Assembly: GCF_014490035.1 (NCBI RefSeq)
Contig: NZ_CP061008.1
Span: 3,286,001 to 3,350,000 of the forward strand
Source: Achromobacter xylosoxidans
Lineage (GTDB): Bacteria; Pseudomonadota; Gammaproteobacteria; Burkholderiales; Burkholderiaceae_B
Direction of reading: 5' to 3'
DNA: 64,000 nt
A program made the translations under genes and the position numbers. The notes beneath the pieces were generated by a model, which had not been told where the DNA came from, searched no databases, and was given only the letters and a program-made list of their open reading frames with translations. This document shows, piece by piece, positions 9,697 through 20,093 of this stretch (positions within the stretch are counted from its first letter, which is position 1; each line of letters starts with the position of its first letter).

Positions 9697-9704
<8 letters not shown>
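8982..9704 (+). CDS. livG: ABC transporter ATP-binding protein LivG
   Basis: A 240-residue ATPase subunit. Walker A is GPNGAGKST near residues 37-45, the Walker B region is MLLLDEVAGGLNP, and the switch His is in IIVEHV. The signature segment reads LNVAGQKRVELARALA, so the usual LSGGQ is altered, as is common in LivG-type subunits. It starts with GTG, overlapping the 3' end of livM by 20 bases. It pairs with LivF to energise the LivHM channel at the inner membrane. Confidence 0.92.
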
Positions 9705-10416
<712 letters not shown>

Positions 10417-10435
10417 GGAAGGGAGCGTGACGAAA

Positions 10436-10466
10436 CCGCGCCGGACGCGCAAGGCGTCCGGCGCGG
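10436..10466. terminator. Bidirectional terminator between livF and porin gene
   Basis: A perfect 13-bp inverted repeat (10436-10448 with 10454-10466, loop GCAAG) lies between the convergent livF and porin genes. On the minus strand TTTC follows directly. It can serve both transcripts. Confidence 0.65.
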
Positions 10467-10473
10467 ACAGTCA

Positions 10474-11544
10474 TCAGAAGATGTGGCGGAAGCCCACTGC
10501 GGCGCCGAGCTGGCTGCTCTTGCCGGCGATTTCGCCGCTGGCGGCGTCGTTGACCTTGTTCCAGTCGACCGTGCCGTAGATCTGCGAGCGCTTGGACAGC
10601 GAGTACTCGGCCACGGCGACCAGCGCGTAGCGCTTGCCCTTGTCGCCGTCTTCGACCACGTTCTTGCTCTGGTCGTAGTAGGCGGCGCCGGTGATGGCCC
10701 AGCGCGGCGTGGCCTGCCAGGTGGCGCCGGCGAAGTAGCCATTGTCCTTGCGGTCCAGGCCGGGCGCCTGGTTGCCGCCCATCACGGCGTTGACCCAGCC
10801 GGTTTCGTCGCGGCCGTTGTAGTAGCCGGCGAAGACCTTGGCGCCGTCGAACTGATACGAGGCGTTCAGGTTCCAGACGCGCTGGCGCAGATCGGAATCC
10901 GTGCCATCGTAGGTCTGCTGGTAGGCCGCGCCCAGGCCCAGCTTGCCGACGGTGTAGCGCAGGCTGGCGCCGTACTGCTGGCCGGCCTTGTGGTCCTTGT
11001 AGTCGTCGCCGTTGGCCCAGGACAGCACGAACGCCAGGTCTCCAATGGTGTTGGAGTACTTGGTCATGTTGTTGGTGCGCACGCGCGACATGGCGGCGGG
11101 CAGCCAGGCGTTCTGGTCGTAGTTGCCGACGGTCAGCGGGTCGAAGTAGTCGGCCAGCAGGTCGAACATCGGGGTGTTCTGCAGACCCAGGGTCAGCGCG
11201 CCGATGTTGCCGCCGTCCAGGCCGATGTAGGCCAGGCGGCTGAAGGTCTTGGACGGATCCGAGCCGCGGCCGTTCTGCATGTTGAAGCCGTTTTCCAGGC
11301 GGAAGAAGGCGCGGTTGCCGTCGCCCAGGTCTTCGGAGCCGCGCAGGCCCCAACGGCTGTTGGATATGGCGCCGTTCTCCATCGACACGCGGCTGCCGTC
11401 TTGACCGACGCTGCCGGCGCTGGTGCTCAGGTAGCGGATGCTGACGTCGGCGATGCCGTACAGGGTGACGCTGGTTTCGGCGTGGGCCGCGCCGGCGGCC
11501 AGGCCCAGGCTTGCAAGGGCGAGGGATAGGGGAATGCGTTTCAT
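10474..11544 (-). CDS. Gram-negative porin (OmpC-like, Porin_4 type)
   Basis: A 356-residue outer-membrane general porin of the Burkholderiales type. A signal peptide of about 22 residues ends AGAAHAE, followed by the typical mature start TSVTLYGIADVSIRYLS. The chain has the alternating pattern of a 16-stranded barrel and ends GFRHIF, with the C-terminal Phe needed for barrel assembly. The start at 11544 is supported by AGGAGG upstream. It lies next to the LIV-type importer but on the opposite strand. It may supply that importer through the outer membrane, though such porins are usually unspecific. Confidence 0.93.
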   Translation of the reverse strand: MKRIPLSLALASLGLAAGAAHAETSVTLYGIADVSIRYLSTSAGSVGQDGSRVSMENGAISNSRWGLRGSEDLGDGNRAFFRLENGFNMQNGRGSDPSKTFSRLAYIGLDGGNIGALTLGLQNTPMFDLLADYFDPLTVGNYDQNAWLPAAMSRVRTNNMTKYSNTIGDLAFVLSWANGDDYKDHKAGQQYGASLRYTVGKLGLGAAYQQTYDGTDSDLRQRVWNLNASYQFDGAKVFAGYYNGRDETGWVNAVMGGNQAPGLDRKDNGYFAGATWQATPRWAITGAAYYDQSKNVVEDGDKGKRYALVAVAEYSLSKRSQIYGTVDWNKVNDAASGEIAGKSSQLGAAVGFRHIF

Positions 11545-11822
11545 GCTGGGGGCTCCTCCTGGGTAGCGCTATTTATTAGTGGCGCCGGGCTTTTGGCCCG
11601 GCTGTTCGCGCCTGGCGGATCGTCAGGCGCTGGGCCGTCGCACCGACGCTTACGGTAAGCGCGGGTCCGGGCGATAGCCGCATATGCACATATACGCCGT
11701 AATGTTGCAACGTAGCAGCGCCAGGGAATTCTAGAAAAACTGGGGCGTGAGCGGCACCTGTTGTTTTTTGGAGTTTTCCCTGGTTTACAACACGAAAAAA
11801 CGGGGGGAGGCGAGACCGGAGG
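11545..11822 (-). promoter_or_regulatory. Porin upstream region with two stem-loops
   Basis: This stretch lies upstream of the porin gene. It holds two hairpins close to the start codon: GCCGGGC/GCCCGGC (11584-11590 with 11596-11602) and GCGCCTG/CAGGCGC (11608-11614 with 11624-11630). Both would lie in the porin mRNA leader. A clear promoter was not found; TTGCAA near 11704-11709 on the minus strand is a weak -35 candidate. No coding gene is seen here. Confidence 0.35.
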
Positions 11823-11824
11823 CC

Positions 11825-11856
11825 AAAAAAAACCCCGTTTCAGAAACGGGGTTTTC
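11825..11856 (-). terminator. Rho-independent terminator of the TRAP operon
   Basis: A hairpin with arms AACCCCGTTTC and GAAACGGGGTT is followed on the minus strand by a run of eight T. It lies directly after the stop of the TRAP large permease gene and is one of the clearest intrinsic terminators in the window. Confidence 0.85.
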
Positions 11857-11870
11857 ATGTCAGCACCGCG

Positions 11871-13172
11871 CTACAGCGTCATGTGCAGCGGCAGCCACGT
11901 CGCTATGCCGGGCACGGCATAGAGCAGCAGCACCGCCAGGATCATCAGGAAGAACATCGGCAGCGAGGCGCGCGCGATGTAGGGCAGTTCCCTGCCGCTC
12001 ATGCCGGACAGAACGAACAGGTTGAACCCCACGGGCGGCGTGATTTGTGCCATTTCCACAACGAACACGATGAAGATGCCGAACCAGATCAGATCGATGC
12101 CGGCGGCCTGCACGGTGGGCAACAGCACGCCCATGGTCAGCACGACAATGGAGATGCCGTCCAGGAAGCAGCCCAGGACGATGAAGAACACCATCAGCGC
12201 CATGATGAGCCCGAACTGCGACAGGCCCAGCCCCCCGATCCATTCAGCCAGCGCGCGCGGCAGGCCGATATAGCCCATGGCCAGGGTCAGGAACTGCGCG
12301 CCCGCCAGGATCAGCGCAATCATGCAGTACAGCCGGGTTGCGCCCAGCAGCGATTGCATGAAGGCGGAGCGGTTCAGCGATCCCTGCAGCGCAGACAGGA
12401 TCAGCGCGCCCACCACGCCGACCGCCGCCGCTTCCGTGGCGGTGGCGATGCCGGTATAGATGGAACCCAGCACCGCGCCGATCAGCAGCATCACCGGGAT
12501 CAGATGGCGCGAACGCGACAGCTTTTCCAGCAGCGACAGGCCGGGGTCGGCCGCCGGCACCTGGCCGGGATTGCGGATCGCCCACCAGGCGATGTAGCCC
12601 ATGAACAGCAGGGCCAGCAGGATGCCCGGCACGATGCCCGCGATGAACAGCTTGGCGATGGACACGTCCGCCGCCACGCCGTACACGATCATGATGATGG
12701 ACGGCGGGATCAGCAGGCCCAGCGTGCCGGCGCCCGACAGCGTACCCAGGATCTTGTCCTCGGGATAGCCGCGGCGCGTCAGTTCCGGGATGGTCATCTT
12801 GCCGACCGTGGCGCAGGTCGCCGCGGACGAGCCCGAGACCGCCGCGAAGATGGCGCAGCCGATCACGTTGGTGTGCAGCAGCCGCCCGGGCAGGCGGTTG
12901 AGCCAGGGGGCGAGCCCCTTGAACAGGTCTTCGGACAGCCGCGTGCGGAACAGGATTTCGCCCATCCACAGGAAAAGCGGCAGGGCGGTCAGCGTCCAGC
13001 TGGAGGACGCGCCCCAGATGGTGACGGCCATGGCATCGCCCGCGGGCCGGCTGGAGAAGATCTCCATGCCGATCCAGGCGGTCCCCGCCAGGGTCAGGCC
13101 GACCCAGACCCCGCAGCCCAGGAGCGCGAAGATCGAGACGACCAATAGGGTGATGACGAGTAGTTCATTCAT
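11871..13172 (-). CDS. TRAP transporter large permease (DctM-like)
   Basis: A 433-residue membrane protein with the DctM pattern: ALPLFLWMGEILFRTRLSED near residue 63, AVSGSSAATCATVGKMTIPE near residue 112, and GTLGLLIPPSIIMIVYGVAA near residue 148. Its start overlaps the end of the small permease gene by eight bases. It is the last gene of a dctP-dctQ-dctM operon read on the minus strand, closed by a strong terminator. It is about 35-40% different from the other large permease at 261, so the two systems probably serve different organic acids (estimated by eye). Confidence 0.92.
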   Translation of the reverse strand: MNELLVITLLVVSIFALLGCGVWVGLTLAGTAWIGMEIFSSRPAGDAMAVTIWGASSSWTLTALPLFLWMGEILFRTRLSEDLFKGLAPWLNRLPGRLLHTNVIGCAIFAAVSGSSAATCATVGKMTIPELTRRGYPEDKILGTLSGAGTLGLLIPPSIIMIVYGVAADVSIAKLFIAGIVPGILLALLFMGYIAWWAIRNPGQVPAADPGLSLLEKLSRSRHLIPVMLLIGAVLGSIYTGIATATEAAAVGVVGALILSALQGSLNRSAFMQSLLGATRLYCMIALILAGAQFLTLAMGYIGLPRALAEWIGGLGLSQFGLIMALMVFFIVLGCFLDGISIVVLTMGVLLPTVQAAGIDLIWFGIFIVFVVEMAQITPPVGFNLFVLSGMSGRELPYIARASLPMFFLMILAVLLLYAVPGIATWLPLHMTL

Positions 13173-13665
13173 GGGTTTGCTGCGAAGTGGCGGCGGACAG
13201 GCCGCGTGAGCGTCGGATCAGCTCGTCGATCAGGGCGACCAGGAACAGCACCGTGCCCACGGCCATGCTGAGTTGCGGTATCCAGAGCGGCGTCGCGTCG
13301 TTGGACGTGGAGATGTCGTTGAACTGCCAGGAGTCGTAGGTCAGCTTGACGCTGAAGAACGCGAAGGCGGACGCGAGCAGGCAGCCGACCGCCAGGGCGA
13401 AGATATCCAGCTTGCGGCCTGCGGCGGGCTTGAGCGAATTGAGCAGCAGCGTCACGCGGATGTGTTCGCCGTGCTTGAACGTACTGGCAAGGGCGAGGAA
13501 CCCGGCGGCGGCCATGAAATACCCGGCATAGGCGTCCGTGCCGGGTATGTTCATGCTGAGCTGGCGCGCGATGATCGCGGCCAGCACCGACACCAGGACG
13601 CCGATCGTGCACAGGCCGGCCAGCAGGCCGGCCGCGCCGTAGAGACCATCTAGAAAGCGGCGCAT
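13165..13665 (-). CDS. TRAP transporter small permease (DctQ-like)
   Basis: A 166-residue protein with four predicted hydrophobic segments: residues ~5-30 (LYGAAGLLAGLCTIGVLVSVL), ~45-65, ~85-110 and ~125-145. The C-terminal tail is basic. This is the usual layout and length of DctQ. It lies between the binding-protein gene (7 bases) and the large permease gene (overlap). It forms the membrane complex with DctM. Confidence 0.9.
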   Translation of the reverse strand: MRRFLDGLYGAAGLLAGLCTIGVLVSVLAAIIARQLSMNIPGTDAYAGYFMAAAGFLALASTFKHGEHIRVTLLLNSLKPAAGRKLDIFALAVGCLLASAFAFFSVKLTYDSWQFNDISTSNDATPLWIPQLSMAVGTVLFLVALIDELIRRSRGLSAATSQQTHE

Positions 13666-13672
13666 GGAAATA

Positions 13673-14647
13673 TCACTGCTTCTTGTAGGCGTCGATCATG
13701 GCCTGGCCATCGGCGCCAGCCTTCTTCAGCCAGTCGTCCAGCATGCGCTTGCCGATCACGGACAGGCCTTCCTTCAGCTCGACCGTGGGCTGGATGGTTT
13801 CCATGCCGTTCTTGGCCAGTTCCGCCTGATACCACTTGTTCTTTTCCTGCGACAGCTTCCAGCCGCGCTCTTCGGCTTGCGCGCCGGCCTTCTTCAAGGC
13901 GGCCTGGGTCGCGGGGTCAAGCGCGTCGAACGCCTTCTTGTTGACGATGATGGCGTTCTTCGGCAGCCAGGCCTGGGTGTCGTAGAACTTCTTGATGTAC
14001 TCGTAGGTCTTGGTGTCGTAGCCGGTGGAGGCCGAGGACATATAGGAATCGATCACGCCGGTGGCCATGGCCTGGGCCAGTTCAGCCTGCTGCACGGTAA
14101 CGGGCTGCGCGCCGACCAGTTCGGCGATCTTGGCCGTCACCGGGCTGTAGGCGCGCCACTTCAGGCCCTTCATATCGCTGATCTGCTTGATGTCCTTGTT
14201 GGCGAAGATGCCCTGGGGCGGCCAGGCCACCGCGTACAGCAGCGTCATGCCGTGCGCGTTGAGCTTCTTTTCGAGGAAGGGCTTCTGCGCTTGATAGAGT
14301 TTGAACGACGCGTCATAGCCGGTGGCCAGGAAGGGCAGGCCGTCCAGTTCGTAGATCGGATCTTCGTTCGCAAAGTTGGTCAGCAGGATCTCGCCGATCT
14401 GCGCCTGGTTGCCCTGCACCGCGCGCTTGATCTCGGGCGCTTTGTACAGCGAGGCGTTGTTGTGCAGCGTGATCTTCAGCTTGCCTTCGGACAGCGTGTC
14501 GACGTCCTTGACGAAGGTGGTCAGGTTTTCAACGTGGAAGTTGCTGGCCGGATAGGCGGTGGGCAGATCCCATTTCGTTTGAGCCTGGGCGCCGGCGCTG
14601 AACGCCAGGACGATGCTGCCTGCCAACAGGGAAATCTTCTTGTGCAT
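13673..14647 (-). CDS. TRAP transporter substrate-binding protein (DctP family)
   Basis: A 324-residue periplasmic protein with a signal peptide (residues 1-23, ending AGAQAQ). The mature part shows the DctP features: WDLPTAYPASNFHVENL at the start, the signature Arg at about residue 165 in KGLKWRAYSP, and a C-terminal helix of Lys/Asp-rich sequence. The start at 14647 is preferred over an in-frame codon 17 triplets upstream because the signal peptide begins there and AAGGAC precedes it. It captures an organic acid for the DctQM pair downstream. The ligand is unknown. Confidence 0.92.
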   Translation of the reverse strand: MHKKISLLAGSIVLAFSAGAQAQTKWDLPTAYPASNFHVENLTTFVKDVDTLSEGKLKITLHNNASLYKAPEIKRAVQGNQAQIGEILLTNFANEDPIYELDGLPFLATGYDASFKLYQAQKPFLEKKLNAHGMTLLYAVAWPPQGIFANKDIKQISDMKGLKWRAYSPVTAKIAELVGAQPVTVQQAELAQAMATGVIDSYMSSASTGYDTKTYEYIKKFYDTQAWLPKNAIIVNKKAFDALDPATQAALKKAGAQAEERGWKLSQEKNKWYQAELAKNGMETIQPTVELKEGLSVIGKRMLDDWLKKAGADGQAMIDAYKKQ

Positions 14648-14896
14648 GGGGTGGTCCTTCTTTGCGAATGGTGAAGCCGGGTTGTGCCCGATAGGCATTG
14701 CGAAAAAGAGAGCGCTGCGGCGATGACGCGCAGCTGAAAAGCCGTGCCATTCTATGTTGCTATGCGGCGGCGGGGCGCGCGAAATCGCGTCTTTACGGGT
14801 TATTCCTAACAGGCGTGCGCAGCGTCGATCATTGAGGGTTCAATCTTTGCGCAAACGCATTGCGGCAGCCGTTTTTCTTCTAACATTGCGTATCGA

Positions 14897-15688
14897 ATGC
14901 ATGGTGCCGAGGCGTGTGTGAATTTCGTTTTCCGTCGTGATGAGTTGCTGGTTGAAGAGACGTCCGCCGTATTGCCGGACACTGCCTTGTGCGTGCAGAT
15001 AGGCGTGGCGGCCGCGGCCTTGCAGCCGATCTGGGCCATGCCCGGCTCGCCCTGCCGCACGGTGCATGTCGAACCTGGCGTGGAACCGCCGCAGGGCTAC
15101 GCCTTCAGGAAGCTGCGTTCGCTCTTTGGCGTGCTGGATGACGAGCGCATGGCGCTGGCCGGACGCGCCTACCAGATCGCCGAATGGGCGCGCACGCACC
15201 GGTTCTGCGGCGTCTGCGGTACGCCGGCAGAGCGGGTGCCCACCGAATTCTGTCTGCGTTGCCCGTCCTGCGGCTTCTCGGCCTACCCGCGCATTTCGCC
15301 CGCCATGATGGTGCTGATCCGCAAGGGCGACAGCATCCTGCTGGCGCGCCACACCACCACCGCGACCTCGCGCTATACCGCCTTGGCCGGTTTCGTCGAG
15401 CCAGGCGAAAGCATCGAACAGACCATCCACCGCGAGGTCCATGAGGAGGTCGGCCTGAAGGTCGGCAACCTGCAGTATTTCGGCAGCCAGTCCTGGCCGT
15501 TTCCGCATTCGCTCATGGTCGCGTTCACGGCGGACTACGTGTCCGGCGACATACGCGTGCAGGAAGACGAGATCGCCGATGCGCGCTGGTTCGGTCCGGG
15601 CGATCCCATGCCCGAGATCGCGCCGCGGATTTCCATCGCGGGATGGTTGATCCGGGCGAACCTGCCCATGGGCTGGTCGGCGCCTTAA
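14897..15688 (+). CDS. nudC: NAD(+) diphosphatase / NADH pyrophosphatase NudC
   Basis: A 263-residue Nudix hydrolase of the NudC type, which cleaves NADH and NAD to NMN(H) and AMP and removes NAD caps from RNA. A zinc ribbon is seen with Cys104, Cys107, Cys122 and Cys125. The Nudix box spans about residues 165-187, with Gly165, Glu170-171 and the REVHEEVG core. The NudC-specific segment SQSWPFPHS follows at residue 197. Length and order match the family. It diverges from the TRAP operon and is followed by its own terminator, so it is probably a single-gene unit. Confidence 0.93.
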   Translation: MHGAEACVNFVFRRDELLVEETSAVLPDTALCVQIGVAAAALQPIWAMPGSPCRTVHVEPGVEPPQGYAFRKLRSLFGVLDDERMALAGRAYQIAEWARTHRFCGVCGTPAERVPTEFCLRCPSCGFSAYPRISPAMMVLIRKGDSILLARHTTTATSRYTALAGFVEPGESIEQTIHREVHEEVGLKVGNLQYFGSQSWPFPHSLMVAFTADYVSGDIRVQEDEIADARWFGPGDPMPEIAPRISIAGWLIRANLPMGWSAP

Positions 15689-15720
15689 AACCGTCGTTTC
15701 GCTTGCAGTCTTCTAGGGGT

Positions 15721-15744
15721 ATTCCCTCGAAAGAGGGAATTTTT
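15721..15744 (+). terminator. Rho-independent terminator of nudC
   Basis: A perfect 8-bp stem (ATTCCCTC/GAGGGAAT) closes a GAAA tetraloop and is followed by TTTT on the plus strand, 32 bases after the nudC stop. Confidence 0.8.
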
Positions 15745-15766
15745 GGCATCCCGTCCGCATTTTTTA

Positions 15767-15795
15767 TTGATGAAATATAGATAAATTATTAGTAT
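15767..15795 (+). promoter_or_regulatory. Candidate sigma-70 promoter of the MarR-like gene
   Basis: TTGATG at 15767-15772 and TAGTAT at 15790-15795 are separated by 17 bases in an unusually AT-rich stretch. The predicted transcript would start near 15802, about 25 bases before the MarR-like start codon. Based on consensus match only. Confidence 0.5.
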
Positions 15796-15826
15796 TTCGC
15801 TCATATAAACTCGGCTTGCGTCTTCC

Positions 15827-16336
15827 ATGACCCCCACTTTGATTGCATCGTCGGCCCATTTGGCCGGCGGCAGCGCGCCTGACCTTTCCGAAGTGGAATT
15901 CGGTCTGATGATCGCCAGCCATGCCTTCGACCGCTGGACCGTGCGCTGCATGGCGGCGGCCGGGCTGCCCGACCTGACGCCCACCGACGTGATGGTCTTT
16001 CATCATGTCTATCACCGTGAGCGCCCCAAAAAGCTGGCCGACATCTGCTTCACGCTGAATGTCGAGGACACGCACATCGTCAGCTACGCGCTTAAGAAGC
16101 TGGACCGCCTGGGCGTGGTCAAGGGCGAGCGCAGCAGCAAGGAAGTCTTTTACAGCGTGACCCCGGAAGGCGCGGCCATACTCAAGCGCTATGCCGAGGT
16201 CCGCGAACAATGCCTGACCGCCGGCCTGGACGCGCCGGGCGGGGGCGGGCTGGACTACAGCCGCCAACTGGCGCATACGCTGCGCGCGTTGTCCGGCCTG
16301 TACGACCAGGCGGCCCGCGCGGCGACCTCTCTCTGA
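15827..16336 (+). CDS. MarR-like winged-helix transcriptional regulator
   Basis: A 169-residue protein with a winged-helix domain in the middle: the helix pair LTPTDVMVFHHVYHRERPKK, then LADICFTLNVEDTHIVSYAL and the wing KGERSSKEVFYSVTPEG. This is the pattern of MarR-type regulators (HTH_27 group). A leading segment of about 25 residues and a Gly-rich hinge near residue 135 flank it. It lies 60 bases before the oxoprolinase/hydantoinase gene in the same direction, so control of that gene is likely (inference from position). No ligand can be named. The start at 15827 has no strong Shine-Dalgarno. Confidence 0.8.
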   Translation: MTPTLIASSAHLAGGSAPDLSEVEFGLMIASHAFDRWTVRCMAAAGLPDLTPTDVMVFHHVYHRERPKKLADICFTLNVEDTHIVSYALKKLDRLGVVKGERSSKEVFYSVTPEGAAILKRYAEVREQCLTAGLDAPGGGGLDYSRQLAHTLRALSGLYDQAARAATSL

Positions 16337-16396
16337 TTCCGTTTACCCGTGCGCGGCCGCAGGCGCCGCGGCGACCCTTTGTTTGCAAGGACAGCT

Positions 16397-19300
16397 ATGA
16401 AGTGGCAATTCTGGATTGACCGTGGGGGCACCTTTACCGACATCGTGGCGCGGCGCCCCGATGGCACGACCACCACGGCCAAGATGCTCTCGGAAAACCC
16501 CGAGCAGTATCGCGACGCGGCCGTGGCCGGCATCCGCAAGCTGCTGGGCATCGCGCCCGGCCAGCCCGTGCCCGCCGATCAGGTCGAGTGCGTGAAGATG
16601 GGTACTACCGTTGCCACCAACGCCTTGCTGGAACGCAAGGGCGAGCGCACCTTGCTGGTGACGACCCGGGGTTTCCGCGACGGCCTGCGCATTGCCTACC
16701 AGAACCGTCCGCGCCTGTTCGACCGCAACGTCGTCCTGCCCGAGATGCTCTACGAGTCCGTGGTGGAAGCGGACGAGCGCGTGGCCGCCGACGGCGAAGT
16801 GATCCGCGAGCTGGATCAGGACGCGCTGCGCGCGGCCATGCAGGCCGCTTACGACAGCGGCATCCGCGCCGTGGCCATCGTCTTCATGCACGCCTGGCAT
16901 GCGCCCGAGCACGAGCGCATCGCGGCCCGCATCGCGCGTGAAGTGGGCTTCCCGCAGGTGTCGGCCTCGCACGAGGTCAGCCCGCTGATCAAGTTCGTGT
17001 CGCGTGGCGACACCACGGTGGTGGACGCCTATCTGTCGCCCATCCTGAAGCGCTATGTCGACCAGGTGGCCGGCGAACTGCCGGGCATCCGCCTCATGTT
17101 CATGCAATCCAGCGGCGGCTTGACCGACGCGCACCGTTTCCGCGGCAAGGACGCCATCCTGTCGGGTCCTGCCGGCGGCATCGTCGGCATGGTGCGCACC
17201 AGCGAGATCGCGGGCTTTCCCAAGGTCATCGGCTTCGACATGGGCGGGACCTCCACCGACGTGTCGCATTACGCGGGCGAATTCGAACGCGAGTTCGAGA
17301 CCCAGGTGGCCGGCGTGCGCATGCGCGCGCCCATGATGAGCATCCACACCGTGGCGGCGGGCGGCGGCTCGATCCTGCATTTCGACGGCGCGCGTCTGCG
17401 CGTGGGCCCCGATTCGGCCGGGGCCAACCCGGGTCCCGCCTGCTACCGCCGCGGCGGCCCGCTGGCGGTGACGGACTGCAACGTCCTTCTGGGCAAGATC
17501 CAGCCCGACTTTTTCCCCAAGGTCTTCGGTCCCGAAGCCAATGAGCCGCTGGACCGCGAGGCGGTCGTGGCGCGCTTTACGGCCATGTCCGACGAAGTGC
17601 GTGCCGCCACCGGCCGCGAAATGAGTCCCGAACAGCTGGCCGAAGGCTTCCTGGAAATCGCCGTGGGCAACATGGCCGAAGCCATCAAGCGCATCTCGGT
17701 GCAGCGCGGCCATGACGTGACCGAGTACGCGCTGACCGTGTTCGGCGGCGCGGGTGGACAGCACGCCTGCCTGGTGGCCGATGCGCTGGGCATGACCACG
17801 GTGTTCGCGCACCCGCTGGGCGGCGTGCTGTCGGCCTACGGCATGGGCCTGGCCGACCAGACCGACATGCGCCAGAAGACGGTCGAGAAGGTGCTCGATG
17901 CCGAACTGATGCAGGCGTTGAAGGGCGAGCTCGACGAGCTGGCTGGCCAGGCTGTGGGCGAACTGCGCCGCCAGCATGTCGCCGAAAGCGACATCAGCGT
18001 GCAACGCCGCCTGCACCTTAAGTACCGCGGCACGGATACCTCGCTGGAAGTGGCGTACACCGACCTGGAACAGGCGCGCAAGGAATTCGAAGCGGCCTAC
18101 CGCCTGCGCTATTCCTTCCTTATGCCCAACCGCGAACTGGTGGTGGAAACCATCTCGGTCGAAGCCACGGGCGGCGGCGAACGCGTCGGCGAAGCCGCCA
18201 GCGCGCGCGTGCGCGACGGCGCGCTGGCTCCCAGCCGCGTCGTCAGCATGTACAGCGGTGGCGCCTGGCGCGATACGCCTCTGTACGTGCGCGAGGACAT
18301 GGCGGGCGGCGACGTGGTGGCGGGACCCGCCATCATTTCCGAACCCAACCAGACCACGGTGGTCGAGGCCGGATGGCAGGCCGAACTGACGGCGCAGGAC
18401 CACTTCGTGATCCGTCGCGTGGAAGCGCGTCCGGAACGCCGCGCCATCGGCACGCAGGCCGACCCGGTCATGCTGGAGGTCTTCAACAACCTCTTCATGT
18501 CGATCGCCGAGCAGATGGGCTACCGCCTGCAGAACACGGCTTATTCGGTCAACATCAAGGAACGCCTGGACTTCTCCTGCGCGATCTTCGATGCGCAGGC
18601 CCGGCTGATCGCCAATGCCCCGCACATGCCGGTGCACCTGGGTTCCATGGGCGAATCGGTGCGCACGGTCATGCGCGCCAACGCCGGCAGCATGCAGCCT
18701 GGCGATGCCTATGTGGTCAACGATCCATATCACGGCGGCACGCACTTGCCCGACGTCACGGTCATCACGCCGGTGTTCGACCGAGAGGGGCGCGAGATCC
18801 TGTTTTACGTCGGTTCGCGCGGCCATCACGCCGACATTGGCGGCACCACGCCGGGTTCCATGCCGCCGGATTCCAAGACGGTGGAAGACGAGGGCGTGCT
18901 CTTTACCAACTTCCAGCTGGTGAAGAACGGCGAATTCCGCGAGGCCGCGGCGCGCGGCATCCTGGGCTCGGGCCGCTGGCCGGCGCGCAATCCGGACCAG
19001 AACATCGCCGATATGCACGCGCAGATTGCCGCCAATGAAAAGGGCGTGCAGGAGTTGCTGCGCATGTGCGACCACTTCGGCCTGGACGTGGTCCGCGCCT
19101 ACATGGGACACGTGCAGGACAACGCCGAGGAAGCGGTGCGCCGCGTGATTTCGGTGTTGAAGGACGGCAGCTACGAGTACCCGCTGGACAACGGCGCGGT
19201 GATCCGCGTCGCCGTGAAGGTGGATACCGAGGCGCGCAGCGCCGTGGTGGATTTCACCGGCACGTCCAACCAGTTGGACAACAACTTCAACGCGCCGGGC

Positions 19301-20020
19301 GCCATCGCCGTGGCGGCGGTGCTGTACGTGTTCCGCACGCTGGTCAATGACGATATTCCGCTGAACGACGGCTGCCTCGTGCCGCTGTCCATCATCCTGC
19401 CGGAAGGCTCGATGCTGCGCCCGAATCCGCCGGCCTCGGTGGTGGCGGGCAACGTGGAAACGTCCATGTGCATCGTCAACGCGCTGTACGGCGCGCTGGG
19501 CGTGCTGGCCGCAAGCCAGGGCACGATGAACAACTTCACGTTCGGCAACGCGCGTCATCAGTACTACGAGACCATCTCGGGCGGCACGGGCGCGGGTCCG
19601 GTGCGCATCGACGCCGCGGGTCCCCGCGACGAAGGTTTCGCCGGCACCTCGCTGGTGCAGGCGCACATGACCAATTCGCGTCTGACGGACCCCGAAGTGC
19701 TGGAGTTCCGGTTCCCGGTGCGGTTGGAGTCCTACGAAATCCGCAAGGGCTCGGGCGGCGCCGGCCGCTATCCGGGCGGTGACGGCGGCGTGCGCCGCAT
19801 CCGTTTCCTGGAGGACATGACGGCCGCCATCCTGTCGAACAACCGCCTGTATGCGCCGTTCGGCCTGGCGGGCGGGCAGCCCGGCGCCATGGGCCGCAAC
19901 TCGGTCGAACGCGCCGACGGGTCGGTCCAGGAGCTGGGTCCGCAGGACAGCGCCCAGCTGCGTCCGGGCGATATCTTCGTCGTCGAAACGCCGGGAGGCG
20001 GGGGCTACGGGGCGGCGTAA
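16397..20020 (+). CDS. 5-oxoprolinase / hydantoinase, fused HyuA-HyuB type
   Basis: A 1207-residue cytoplasmic protein that joins both hydantoinase subunits in one chain, as in eukaryotic-type 5-oxoprolinase. The HyuA half begins [17 protein letters not shown], and its ATPase region shows [14 protein letters not shown] near residue 278 and HTVAAGGGS near residue 317. The HyuB half begins near residue 690 ([20 protein letters not shown]) and contains [14 protein letters not shown]. The reaction in the family is ATP-dependent ring opening of 5-oxoproline or hydantoins. AAGGA precedes the ATG at 16397. It probably follows the MarR-like gene in one transcript and ends at a very strong terminator. 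Whether the ring substrate is 5-oxoproline or a hydantoin cannot be decided from sequence. Confidence 0.92.
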   Translation: MKWQFWIDRGGTFTDIVARRPDGTTTTAKMLSENPEQYRDAAVAGIRKLLGIAPGQPVPADQVECVKMGTTVATNALLERKGERTLLVTTRGFRDGLRIAYQNRPRLFDRNVVLPEMLYESVVEADERVAADGEVIRELDQDALRAAMQAAYDSGIRAVAIVFMHAWHAPEHERIAARIAREVGFPQVSASHEVSPLIKFVSRGDTTVVDAYLSPILKRYVDQVAGELPGIRLMFMQSSGGLTDAHRFRGKDAILSGPAGGIVGMVRTSEIAGFPKVIGFDMGGTSTDVSHYAGEFEREFETQVAGVRMRAPMMSIHTVAAGGGSILHFDGARLRVGPDSAGANPGPACYRRGGPLAVTDCNVLLGKIQPDFFPKVFGPEANEPLDREAVVARFTAMSDEVRAATGREMSPEQLAEGFLEIAVGNMAEAIKRISVQRGHDVTEYALTVFGGAGGQHACLVADALGMTTVFAHPLGGVLSAYGMGLADQTDMRQKTVEKVLDAELMQALKGELDELAGQAVGELRRQHVAESDISVQRRLHLKYRGTDTSLEVAYTDLEQARKEFEAAYRLRYSFLMPNRELVVETISVEATGGGERVGEAASARVRDGALAPSRVVSMYSGGAWRDTPLYVREDMAGGDVVAGPAIISEPNQTTVVEAGWQAELTAQDHFVIRRVEARPERRAIGTQADPVMLEVFNNLFMSIAEQMGYRLQNTAYSVNIKERLDFSCAIFDAQARLIANAPHMPVHLGSMGESVRTVMRANAGSMQPGDAYVVNDPYHGGTHLPDVTVITPVFDREGREILFYVGSRGHHADIGGTTPGSMPPDSKTVEDEGVLFTNFQLVKNGEFREAAARGILGSGRWPARNPDQNIADMHAQIAANEKGVQELLRMCDHFGLDVVRAYMGHVQDNAEEAVRRVISVLKDGSYEYPLDNGAVIRVAVKVDTEARSAVVDFTGTSNQLDNNFNAPGAIAVAAVLYVFRTLVNDDIPLNDGCLVPLSIILPEGSMLRPNPPASVVAGNVETSMCIVNALYGALGVLAASQGTMNNFTFGNARHQYYETISGGTGAGPVRIDAAGPRDEGFAGTSLVQAHMTNSRLTDPEVLEFRFPVRLESYEIRKGSGGAGRYPGGDGGVRRIRFLEDMTAAILSNNRLYAPFGLAGGQPGAMGRNSVERADGSVQELGPQDSAQLRPGDIFVVETPGGGGYGAA

Positions 20021-20034
20021 TCCGTCCGCACGGA

Positions 20035-20074
20035 AACAAAACGGCCGCGTCAGTGATGACGCGGCCGTTTTGTT
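20035..20074. terminator. Bidirectional terminator, perfect 18-bp stem
   Basis: A perfect 18-bp inverted repeat (20035-20052 with 20057-20074) closes the four-base loop GTGA between two convergent genes. The outer ends are AACAAAAC/GTTTTGTT, giving a T-rich trailer on both strands. Confidence 0.85.
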
Positions 20075-20093
20075 GATGGGTCACGCGGCTATC

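Noticed and set aside
16343..19666. Very long open frame on the minus strand (over 1100 codons) opposite the oxoprolinase gene
   Set aside because: It is the antisense shadow of a clearly conserved gene in high-GC DNA; the translation is His/Arg/Ala-rich and matches no protein family.
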